Below, piece after piece: positions 45,101 through 51,500 of a stretch of DNA of 64,000 bases; within the stretch, counting starts at the first letter, position 1, and every line of letters begins with the position of its first letter. The notes beneath the pieces are model-generated. The model made no database searches. It had not been told where the DNA came from and was given only the letters and a program-made list of their open reading frames with translations. Source of the stretch: Streptomyces sp. NBC_00414 (GTDB lineage Bacteria; Actinomycetota; Actinomycetes; Streptomycetales; Streptomycetaceae); assembly GCF_036038375.1 (NCBI RefSeq), contig NZ_CP107935.1:10044001-10108000 (forward strand), given 5' to 3'. A program made the position numbers and the translations under genes.

Positions 45101-45400
45101 GCCACCGGGCGCTGCCGACACCTCGACCTGGTAGGCCACCTGCCGGACACCCGCGCGACCGGCAGCGTTCCGGCCCGGGGACACCTGCCAGCTGAGCCTC
45201 GGCCTGGCGGTGTCGACCCCCAGCGGCCTGACCTGATGCTCGACCTTGAGCCCGCTCACTGCGAGCGCCGATTCGCTTGCCGACAGGCCCCGTTGCGGGT
45301 CCTCAGGGGGCACGCCGGCCGCGCTGGGCGTCGAACCCAGACCGGACATCACCGTCACGAGCGCCAGCATCAGCCCGGCAGCCGTTCTGCGCTTCCTCAC
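42158..45400 (-). CDS. secreted GH78 alpha-L-rhamnosidase
   Basis: 1080-residue extracellular enzyme. The start is GTG behind GGAGG (spacing five); two upstream ATGs lack such a site. Signal peptide residues 1-27 (GLMLALVTVMSGLGS). Domain order: N-terminal fibronectin-like (RPRLSWQVSP), two beta-sandwich domains with carbohydrate-binding features (TWIGAHDKAPT; FTLYVNGTRAAS), alpha/alpha-barrel catalytic domain (about 600-970: IPTDTPMYEKRPYTADGFLFADS, WEEWNANSRSHDHAFMG), and C-terminal sandwich. The catalytic general acid is expected in the DxxxRPYTxDGF-like loop (here EKRPYTADG). Releases terminal rhamnose from plant or bacterial glycans. A palindromic operator lies upstream. Confidence 0.92.
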   Translation of the reverse strand: MRKRRTAAGLMLALVTVMSGLGSTPSAAGVPPEDPQRGLSASESALAVSGLKVEHQVRPLGVDTARPRLSWQVSPGRNAAGRAGVRQVAYQVEVSAAPGGRGGVWDSGRVRSARSFDVTYNGPALTSRTRYYWRVRVWDGSAKVSPWSGETRFETAFVDPADFQGTWIGAHDKAPTLRLDDANWIWYPEDDPSDSAPAGTRYLRRSFDLPTEAQLTTAELQLTADDQFTLYVNGTRAASSPRVADAWKSASVIDIASYLHAGTNVLAVEATNTNQGPSGVLGSLNFQGSGAPADLVTDDSWKASGSLDAGWEQPAYDDGKWPSALKAAAYGAGPWGRSVSAPPPPETLLRDEFTAGRRVASARAHIAGLGYNKLYLNGKRIGDRELEPGFTVYDKTVLYSTYDVTDALRTGGNAVGVSLGRGYYAMDNPDEWKASSWWGEPKLKLELDITYADGKRQRVVSGGGWKVSDGPTATQSLWFGETYDARAEQPGWNRTGFDDSTWHSALKVDGPKGTLRSEDFPPIKVTDRLKAEHTTTPADGTHVYDYGSPTAGWARVGVEGPAGATVTVTYGEKLRADGTVDNTGAFGMGLQTYSYTLKGDGVEHYQPSYSYAGFRYAQVVVPKGVTLRSADGMRVHTAVTSTGGFTSSDGLLNRYQDAQADTILNNLHSIPTDTPMYEKRPYTADGFLFADSAIANFDMQNFLANWMRSHRDDQNADGSIGPTVPTTESGKKVKDPIWSASYILGTWDLFWYYGDTEAVADNYDGMKAWLTYYEHDIAATGGIYTGFSYGDWLSPEGANAPEGTRLSGTSYIYLTATRLATMARALGHDADARHFESFAAQVKDTFNATFYDPDEHAYYDNRDAGYRQTSNLLPLSFGLVPEEHRRAVIDSLVDDIHTRDDHLDTGALGTKVLLPVLTEAGHADLAYTVATNPTYPGWGYWFESLGATTMWEEWNANSRSHDHAFMGTVDDWLYQGVAGIEPAAPGYTKVRIRPSLVGDLTHASAHVESPFGRIASSWTRKKGQVTLRVDVPVGSTAEVLVPVTARQKAHAPAAAKGGERRDGYARFTVGAGSHVFRVTG

Positions 45401-45459
45401 GCTTGCCTCCATCGATGACATACAGCCCGGCGCGCCGCGCGAAACAGCCTCGCGTAAGA

Positions 45460-45475
45460 ATTGAATCGTTTCAAT
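45460..45475. promoter_or_regulatory. inverted repeat ATTGAA-N4-TTCAAT
   Basis: ATTGAATCGTTTCAAT is a 16-base operator-like element, one base from a perfect LacI-type palindrome (central CG), 60 bases before the GH78 start. It is probably the rhamnosidase operator. Confidence 0.55.
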
Positions 45476-45596
45476 CCAGCCTTATGTCACTCAACCACAG
45501 GCGTCACAAGGGCGACAAGGGGTCGTCAGTGAGCTTGTTCATCGATGAGCGGGGCCATCTGCCCGCAGGCATCACCGGCCCGGTGCCGGCCCTGTA

Positions 45597-46589
45597 TCAG
45601 GGGGTCGCGGTGCTGTGGAACCGGGCGCGGTACTGCGTCGGGGCGATACCCAGGACGCGCTGGAAGACCCGTCGCAACGACTCCGACGAGCCGAACCCCA
45701 CCTGCTGCGCCACCTCTTCGACGGTGCCGCCACCGTCCTCGAGCAGTGCCTGGGCGGCCTCGATCCTGACGGACTCCACGTACCGGCCGGGCGTCATACC
45801 GATTTCGGTGCGGAAGAGCCGTTCCAGGTGCCGGCCGCTCAACCCGGCCGCGGACGCCAGGGCCGTGAGGGTGTGAGACGCCGCCGGATCCTCGGTGACG
45901 CGGTCCATCACCCGGCGCACCGACGGATGCTGTGGCTGCCGCGGAGCCAGCCGGGCGCTGAACTGGGCCTGCCCACCGGGTCGGGCCATGAAGACGACCA
46001 GTTGCCTGGCCACGCTGCGGGCGATCTCCGCACCCCAGTCCTCCTCGACCAGGGCCAGGGAGAGATCGATGCCCGCGGTGACACCCGCTGACGTAAGGAC
46101 ATGGCCGTCCCGCGCGAAGACGGGGTTGTCCTCCACCCGCACCCGGGGGCACGCGGCAGCCAACTGGGCCGCGAGCTCCCAGTGCGTGGCGGCGCGGCGG
46201 CCGTCGAGGACACCGGCCTCGGCCAGGAGGAAAGCTCCCGCACACACCGACGCCACGCGCTCCACCTGCCCGGTCAACCGAGCGACCAACGTGACCAGGC
46301 CGGTGTCGGCCACCGCCGCGCGCCAGTCCGACTGCCCCGCGACCAGCAAGGTGCTGCGGCGCCGCGAAAACCTGCCGGGCGGTCCACCGGCACCGATGAC
46401 CAGACCCGACGAGGTGGTGACGGACTCGCCGGTCGGCGACACCACCCGCACGTCGTAGTCGGCCCCGTAGCGGTTGGCTGTCGTGAAGACCTCCACCGGG
46501 CCGGTGACATCGAGGAGCTGCACCCCGTCGAACGCCACGATGACGACCGTGCGTCGACCACGGGGCCCGCGCCGCGCTACTCCTTCCAC
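45597..46589 (-). CDS. GlxA-type AraC-family regulator (DJ-1/PfpI + HTH)
   Basis: 330 residues. N-terminal DJ-1/PfpI domain (VVIVAFDGVQLLDVTGPVEVF, nucleophile-elbow Cys in VASVCAGAFLLAEAG, HWELAAQLAA) and C-terminal AraC helix-turn-helix (SGRHLERLFRTEIGMTPGRYVESVRIEAAQALLEDGGGTVEEVAQQVGFGSSESLRRVFQ). Starts at GTG, overlapping the HD-domain gene by 13 bases, so the pair is cotranscribed. The elbow Cys suggests redox or aldehyde sensing, as inferred for relatives. Confidence 0.88.
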   Translation of the reverse strand: MEGVARRGPRGRRTVVIVAFDGVQLLDVTGPVEVFTTANRYGADYDVRVVSPTGESVTTSSGLVIGAGGPPGRFSRRRSTLLVAGQSDWRAAVADTGLVTLVARLTGQVERVASVCAGAFLLAEAGVLDGRRAATHWELAAQLAAACPRVRVEDNPVFARDGHVLTSAGVTAGIDLSLALVEEDWGAEIARSVARQLVVFMARPGGQAQFSARLAPRQPQHPSVRRVMDRVTEDPAASHTLTALASAAGLSGRHLERLFRTEIGMTPGRYVESVRIEAAQALLEDGGGTVEEVAQQVGFGSSESLRRVFQRVLGIAPTQYRARFHSTATP

Positions 46590-47224
46590 GTGGAGTCCTG
46601 GATCGTCCGGACGAAGTCTCCCCGCTCGAAACCGGGAACGAAGTGCTCCAGGACGTCCGCCTTCACATTGCCGAAGGTCGTCTCCGGCTTGGAGCGGATG
46701 CCGTCGGTGAACGCGTCCAGGATGCGGCGCTTGAAGTCGGGGCGCGGATGCAGAGCCACGACGGCACCGCGGTCCTCGGCGGAGACACTGTCGTATCCGA
46801 TGCCCAGGACGTCGTACTCGACCCCCGCCGTGACCAGCGCCACCTCCGGTTCCATGAACTGCGGGATGCCGGGGGTGGTGTGCAGCGCGATCGCCGTCCA
46901 GACACGGCGGACGCTGTCCTCGGGCACGCCGTAGGACTGCAGGAACCGCCTGGCCTCGTCCGCGCTGTCCACCTCGAACCGGCGTCCGCTGTGATGGAAT
47001 TCCTCGTTCAGACCGACGTCGTGGAACATCGCCCCGAGATACAGCAGTTCCGCGTCGAAGCTGAGGTCACGCTCGCGGCCCCGCAGGCTCCCGAAGAAGT
47101 ACACCCGGCGTGAATGGTGGTAGATGAGCTCGTCGGTGGTGTCCCGGATCAGCTCCGTCGCCTCGCGCGCCAACTTCGTGGCAGGCACCGTCACACCCGC
47201 GGCCGTAACAAGATCGCTCGTCAT
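46577..47224 (-). CDS. HD-domain hydrolase
   Basis: 215-residue protein: HHSRRVYFFGSL (first His), AELLYLGAMFHDVGL (His-Asp), and later the HTTPGIPQFMEP segment (third His), as in small HD-superfamily hydrolases related to cyanamide hydratase. Start is the ATG after AAGGAGCGG; an earlier frame start adds ten residues of no character. Followed in overlap by the GlxA-type regulator, which may control it. The nucleotide or small-molecule substrate is unknown. Confidence 0.75.
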   Translation of the reverse strand: MTSDLVTAAGVTVPATKLAREATELIRDTTDELIYHHSRRVYFFGSLRGRERDLSFDAELLYLGAMFHDVGLNEEFHHSGRRFEVDSADEARRFLQSYGVPEDSVRRVWTAIALHTTPGIPQFMEPEVALVTAGVEYDVLGIGYDSVSAEDRGAVVALHPRPDFKRRILDAFTDGIRSKPETTFGNVKADVLEHFVPGFERGDFVRTIQDSTWKE

Positions 47225-47319
47225 GCTTCCGCTCTCCGCTCCTTGTCGGCGCACCCGATCGGTCCGCCACCTACAGCTTCGTCCGACGGCATGCCGTCCG
47301 CCATGGCGATATCGTCCCC

Positions 47320-47350
47320 TGTCCCACAGATGACGACATGTCGCGGGACA
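47320..47350. promoter_or_regulatory. possible operator upstream of the HD gene
   Basis: TGTCCC (47320-47325) and GGGACA (47345-47350) form an inverted repeat, with the palindrome CGACATGTCG (47334-47343) inside. It is about 100 bases upstream of the HD/GlxA start. Confidence 0.3.
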
Positions 47351-47420
47351 AGTGGGCCCGAGCCGTTCCTGAGGCCGATCGGGGCTTGTCCAGGGCTGGG
47401 GCCCGCACGTTCTGCACGTT

Positions 47421-48210
47421 CTACGGGAAACGGACGGTGACGGTCATCCCGCCGTCCGGGTTGGCGCCGGCGACAACCCGGGCGTGGTGGGTACGGGCGA
47501 TGGTGGCGACGATGGAGAGACCGAGACCCGCTCCTTCCCCCGGCGCGTGGCTGCGCCTGCCCAGGCGCCGGAAGGGCTCGAACAACTGGGGCGCGACCTC
47601 GCCGGGGATGAACGGGCCGGTGTTGACGACGATCAGCGTTCGGCCCGTGACAGTGACGTCGATGGCGCCACCGGCGTGGTCGTCCCGTGACACGTCGATG
47701 GCGCCACCGGCGTGGTTGTAACGCAGTGCGTTGTCGAGCAGGTTACGCACCAGCAAGGACAGGAGGACCACGTCACCGTCGACGGTGACGGGCTCGCACC
47801 GGGAGGTGAGGGTGATGCCGCGTTGTTCCGCCTCCCGCATCCTGTCGGCGACGACGTCGGCCACCGTCTCGTCCAGTCGCAACGGCACGACGTCGATAGG
47901 CTCCTGGTCCGCGGCGGCGAGCAGGAGCAGGGATTCGACGAGGTGCTCGCTCCGGTCGGCGACGCGCAGCAGCTCTTCGAGTATCCACGCGACGTGATCG
48001 GGATCGGGGTCGGCGAGGCCGATCTCGGCCGCCGAACGCCAGATGGCCATGGGAGTGCGCAATTCGTGGGCGGCGTTCGCGGCACATCGCTGCTGGGCGG
48101 AGACCAGCTTCTCCAGACGGTGAGCATGGCGTCCAAGGTGTCTGCGAGGTTCTTCAGTTCGCCGGGCGGCCCGGCAAGCGCAATGCGCTGGTGCAGGGTC
48201 TCTCCGGAGA
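47421..48210 (-). pseudogene. sensor histidine kinase, 5' truncated and frameshifted
   Basis: The minus strand carries SGETLHQRIALAGPPGELKNLADTLDAML, then, one base out of frame, RLEKLVSAQQRCAANAAHELRTPMAI, and the complete ATPase domain (NLLDNALRYN, LFEPFRRLGRRS, GAGLGLSIVATIARTHHARV). The phospho-acceptor His is in AAHELRTP. A G lost near 48121/48122 (expected CTCGACC, seen CTCACC) breaks the frame, and the sensor half is missing beyond about 48210. HAMP and membrane sensor parts are absent, so it is inactive as a sensor. A short product starting at TTG is unlikely to function. Confidence 0.7.
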
Positions 48211-48469
48211 GCCTGCCCGAGGGCAGATCAGGGGCCAGTTCGTCACCGAGTCCCTGCTGCTGTCCGGCCTCGGAGGCGTCGCCGGAATCCTGCTCGGCAC
48301 GGCCGTCACAGGCACGTACGCCCTCGGAAACCGTATTCCCTGGGTCATTCCACTGTGGGCGGTCGGCGGCGGATTCGCCGCAGCGCTGCTCATCGGCAGC
48401 ATCGCGGGCCTGCAGCCAGCCGTCCGCGCGTCCCGCCTCTCGCCGACGCTCGCGCTCCACCCGGCTTGA
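48205..48469 (+). pseudogene. ABC permease (FtsX/MacB type), 5' truncated
   Basis: The 3' end of a permease gene only: RGQIRGQFVTESLLLSGLGGVAGILLGTAVTGTYAL, then WVIPLWAVGGGFAAALLIGSIAGLQPAVRASRLSPTLAL. The N-terminal membrane helix and the large extracellular domain are missing; the sequence upstream belongs to the opposite-strand kinase. A deletion between two divergent genes would produce this joint. Confidence 0.65.
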
Positions 48470-48660
48470 ACCCGTTGGACCAGGACACCAAGTGTCAGGC
48501 GGTGTTACGTAGAAGCCCGTTGGCTTTGTCCGGTCTGTGAGTGTGGGCAACTTGCCCTGGGGCAGCACCAGATGGCCGGCGAGCGGTTCGGAAGACAGCC
48601 GAACCGCTCCGCACGAGGCCCCGCCAGTGTCTCGACACTCACAGACCGCTCTCGCCCACG

Positions 48661-48765
48661 TCAGCGGCGGCGCAGCATCATGACGACGGCGATGATGATG
48701 ATAATGACGACGACGGTACCGAGACCTATGTACACGGGTTTCTCTTTCTGTCGGAAGAGCGGCAC
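48661..48765 (-). CDS. possible 34-aa single-pass membrane peptide
   Basis: GTG start, VPLFRQKEKPVYIGLGTV then a run of branched residues (VVIIIIIAVVMM) and LRRR at the end. A charged N-terminus, one hydrophobic helix and an Arg tail are typical of small membrane peptides. The hydrophobic codons follow an ATC-rich pattern unlike the surroundings. No clear ribosome-binding site. Confidence 0.3.
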   Translation of the reverse strand: MPLFRQKEKPVYIGLGTVVVIIIIIAVVMMLRRR

Positions 48766-48838
48766 CCATCGGTGTCGCAGAAGGCCGGGTGCCCCCGTGG
48801 AGGCCTTTCACCCCGCCCACGAGATTCCGTCGTTCTGC

Positions 48839-48887
48839 TGTGACCTGTGACCTGTGACCTGTGACCTGTGACCTGTGACCTGCGACC
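48839..48887 (+). repeat. heptanucleotide tandem repeat TGTGACC
   Basis: Six exact copies of TGTGACC (48839-48880) and one TGCGACC. Intergenic; no gene spans it. Compare the other 7-bp array at 59474. Confidence 0.9.
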
Positions 48888-48998
48888 AGTGCCCGGCCTG
48901 CCCGTCGCCCGTGGTCCCGGCGGAGCAGTCGTCCGAGATCTGCTCGTACTGGATCCGTCCGCGACTGCGGCAGGAATGAGGAGCCCCTGTACCAAGAC

Positions 48999-49016
48999 TG
49001 GTAACGACTGTTACCA
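48999..49016. promoter_or_regulatory. operator of the toxin-antitoxin pair
   Basis: TGGTAAC-GACT-GTTACCA, a perfect 7-base inverted repeat ending seven bases before the antitoxin ATG. This is the position where toxin-antitoxin complexes repress their own promoters. Confidence 0.65.
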
Positions 49017-49023
49017 TGCGGGA

Positions 49024-49263
49024 ATGGCTAAGACACAACTGGGCGCACGAGTGGACCAGGACATTGCGGAACTCGCGCGAAAGCGTGCCGCCGACCTGGG
49101 GCTGAGCATCGGGGACTACCTCGCCCGGCTGGTCCAGGACGATGCCAGCGGCCTGCGCGCCCGCAGCGTCGAGGCGGCTGCTCGCTTCCTCGCCGATCAC
49201 CAGTCGGTCTTCGACGACGCCGAGGATGCACGCCAGGCGCCCGAGGGAGTACGCGTAGCCTGA
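49024..49263 (+). CDS. ribbon-helix-helix/Phd-like antitoxin
   Basis: 79 residues: MAKTQLGARVDQDIAELARKRAADLGLSIGDYLARLVQDDASG is a typical MetJ/Arc-type ribbon-helix-helix (strand, then two helices), and the acidic C-terminus (VFDDAEDARQAPEG) would neutralise the toxin. It overlaps the next gene in TGATG. The inverted repeat directly upstream is its likely operator. Ribbon-helix-helix antitoxin with a Doc-like toxin is a less usual pairing than Phd-Doc. Confidence 0.7.
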   Translation: MAKTQLGARVDQDIAELARKRAADLGLSIGDYLARLVQDDASGLRARSVEAAARFLADHQSVFDDAEDARQAPEGVRVA

Positions 49264-49640
49264 TGGACCTGCACATCGACGTTGCCTGGATCCTGCAGGT
49301 CGCCGAGGCGGCCGGAGCGGACGACCCCGCCCCCGACGACTACGGAGTTCCGGTCTCGGCGGTCGCCCGTCACCGGGCCGAGCTCTTCGAGCAGCGTGTC
49401 TACGGCAGTCCGTACGCCAAGGCCGCTGCCCTGATCCACACGCTGGGCCGGTGCCGCTGGCTGGAGCGCTCGAACCTGGCCGTGGCCGCCGCGACAGGCG
49501 TCATGTACCTCGACGCCGCCGGAATCTCCGTCAAGCCGACCCGTGAGGACGCGGTCGCTCTCAAGGACCTGCTGCTCGATCCCACCTGCACCGCTGGGAA
49601 GATCACCGCACTGCTGCGAACCTGGCCCACCACGACCTGA
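49263..49640 (+). CDS. Doc-like (Fic-superfamily) toxin, divergent
   Basis: 125 residues matching the Doc helix pattern: DVAWILQVAEAAG, VPVSAVARHRAELFEQRVYGSPYAKAAALIHTLGR, LAVAAATGVMYLDAAGISVKPTREDAVALKDLLL. The catalytic HxFxxGNxR loop, which should follow AALIHTLGR, reads CRWLERSNLAV: the His and Gly/Lys/Arg are missing and only Asn is left. Similar actinobacterial proteins are annotated as Fic family toxin components, so the fold may be kept with altered chemistry. Translation is coupled to the antitoxin. Confidence 0.65.
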   Translation: MDLHIDVAWILQVAEAAGADDPAPDDYGVPVSAVARHRAELFEQRVYGSPYAKAAALIHTLGRCRWLERSNLAVAAATGVMYLDAAGISVKPTREDAVALKDLLLDPTCTAGKITALLRTWPTTT

Positions 49641-49780
49641 TCCCTCGGCGGCCCCAGCACCGTCGCTCGACAGTGTTGCTCGATCTGGGCGAGGGCTTCT
49701 CTGTCAGTCAGACGACAACTCCGGCTTCCCCGCCTCGAACTGCGCGTGGCGGGACCGGAGTTGTGACTGAACGGTTCGGG

Positions 49781-51214
49781 TCACACCGTGAGCTTGATCG
49801 CTTCGAGCCAGAGGTCGTTGTTGTGGGTGCCGGCGTAGGTGAAGTCGAACCCGGCCTTGGGGTCGTCGCATTCCAGGCCGAGCCAGGCGTCGTTGTGGAC
49901 GTGCGCGGTCTGGCAGACGGCTCCGCCGCCGCCATCGACGTTGATGGTGAACCCCAGCATGTTGGGGGCGTCCTTCTTGGTGCTGCCGAGGTAGTTGTCG
50001 ATGCCGTCGGCGACGCCCGACCACGGGTCGGGGAAGTGCCCCTCGCCGTTGGTCGACCCGGGGTTGTGGACGAAGGCGGCGCCGGCCGTGCCCTTGGTGC
50101 CTGAAACGGCGATGTTGACGGCCTTGAGCGGCGTCTCCTTGCCCACGGTGCCGGCCGTCTCGCCGTCGCACACGGCGTCGGTCCAACCCTGGCCCGACAC
50201 ATAGGCCCGATAGCAGATGTGCCGTCCGCTCGGGTCCTGCGCGGCCAGTTTCTGGACGGCGGTCGCGGCGGTCTTCTCCGGAGCCTTGGTCTCCTTGTCC
50301 TCCGAACCACCGCCTCCCGCACCGGCCGCGGCTCCGCCCGCCTTCTGCGACTCGGTCGCGGCCGGGGGCACTGTGGGAGCCCCGGACGGGACCTTGGGCG
50401 CCTCGGGCGAGGCCGTGGGACTCGGTGGCAGGGTGCTGATGCCGGCTTCCTGGAGCTTCTCCGTGGCGGAGCTGCGAACTTGGGGCTTGTAGGCGATCCA
50501 CAGCATCACGAAGGTGATCGCGAGGGCCATGAACACACCGAGGAAGGTGGCCAGCCAGCGTGGCAGGAAGCTTCGCTGGACGTAGGTGCCTTGGACGTCC
50601 ATCGGTTCCACACCGGACCGCTGCACGGTCAGGGTGTAGGGCCGGTCCTCCTTCGATCCGAACCAGCTGATCTGGCGCGGTTTCAGCGTCGTCTTCACGA
50701 ACGCCGCCCGCCCCGGCTCGATCTGTACGTTCGACGGATAGATGTCGTACGAGAGCTGGTCGCCGTTGTCGCTGCCGCTGACCGACGCCGTCAGCTTCGT
50801 GTTGCCGAGGTTGTCCACGGCCAGCTTCGGACGGCCCCGGAAACGCCCCTTCACCGTCGGCGGCACCAGCTCCGCCCGCACCTCCGTGAACGGAGTGATC
50901 GTGAGATTGCCCTCGGGGACGGTGGTCGCCTCCGGATGCTCGGTCGGCGTGATGCGTATGGCGTACGGGTTGGGTCCTGCCGTCGCATCGGGTGTCCGTG
51001 GTGGCGCGAAGGCGAGGTCCACCGAGCCCGTCGTCCCCGGATACAGCCGCAGTGTCTGCGGTTCGACCCTCGTCCAGGGTGCCAGTGGACCGACCGCCTC
51101 GAAGCGGTACTCGTCCACCACGTCACCGGTGTTGCGCAGACGCAGCCGCACAGTCGTACTGCCACCCGGGTCCACTGTCGCGGAGGCGGGTTCCAGGGAA
51201 GTCCATAGGCTCAC
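49781..51214 (-). CDS. membrane-anchored protein with beta-sandwich N-terminus and ChW-type C-terminus
   Basis: 477 residues. Residues 1-225 are immunoglobulin-like sandwich sequence (TVRLRLRNTGDVVDEYRFEAVGP; YTLTVQRSGVEPMD). A single membrane helix at about 230-255 (WLATFLGVFMALAITFVMLWIAY) is followed by a Pro/Ala/Ser linker. The C-terminal 150 residues have a hydrophobic-W-type domain: ICYRAYVSGQGWTDAVCDGETAGTVGKETPLKAVNIAV and AHVHNDAWLGLECDDPKAGFDFTY. No signal peptide, so the N-terminal part is likely cytosolic and the W domain outside. Possibly a cell-surface adhesion or sensing protein; function unknown. Confidence 0.75.
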   Translation of the reverse strand: MSLWTSLEPASATVDPGGSTTVRLRLRNTGDVVDEYRFEAVGPLAPWTRVEPQTLRLYPGTTGSVDLAFAPPRTPDATAGPNPYAIRITPTEHPEATTVPEGNLTITPFTEVRAELVPPTVKGRFRGRPKLAVDNLGNTKLTASVSGSDNGDQLSYDIYPSNVQIEPGRAAFVKTTLKPRQISWFGSKEDRPYTLTVQRSGVEPMDVQGTYVQRSFLPRWLATFLGVFMALAITFVMLWIAYKPQVRSSATEKLQEAGISTLPPSPTASPEAPKVPSGAPTVPPAATESQKAGGAAAGAGGGGSEDKETKAPEKTAATAVQKLAAQDPSGRHICYRAYVSGQGWTDAVCDGETAGTVGKETPLKAVNIAVSGTKGTAGAAFVHNPGSTNGEGHFPDPWSGVADGIDNYLGSTKKDAPNMLGFTINVDGGGGAVCQTAHVHNDAWLGLECDDPKAGFDFTYAGTHNNDLWLEAIKLTV

Positions 51215-51375
51215 TTCCGGAGGTTAAACGCGACACCTGTGCCGAGTCAGGAAGCGGCAGGGCACGATGGGTGCCCGAAGAGGCGGGGCCTACTGCCCCG
51301 GCTATCGGTATCGCGCTGGGCTTGTCTTCCGCCCTTCACGAAGTCACCTCGGGGCAGATCGACTACCGCTTCCGC

Positions 51376-51411
51376 AGACGCACCAGACGCACCAGACGCA
51401 CCAGACGCACT
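51376..51411 (+). repeat. 9-bp tandem repeat AGACGCACC, 4 copies
   Basis: Three exact copies and one ending in T. It sits in the 286-base gap before the M20 fusion gene end. No function seen. Confidence 0.85.
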
Positions 51412-51500
51412 GGCTGGACCCACTGGGCTGAAGCCTGTTGTTCAACTCGTCGGGGACACCCCCGTCGGCGACGTCCGGACAGCCTGATCCGTTTTCTGGG

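Larger units (their letters stand above)
48470..49023. other. 554-base region with a possible micro-ORF and 7-bp repeats
   Basis: Apart from the 34-codon frame at 48661-48765, a TGTGACC tandem repeat and the toxin-antitoxin operator, nothing is recognised. Confidence 0.5.
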
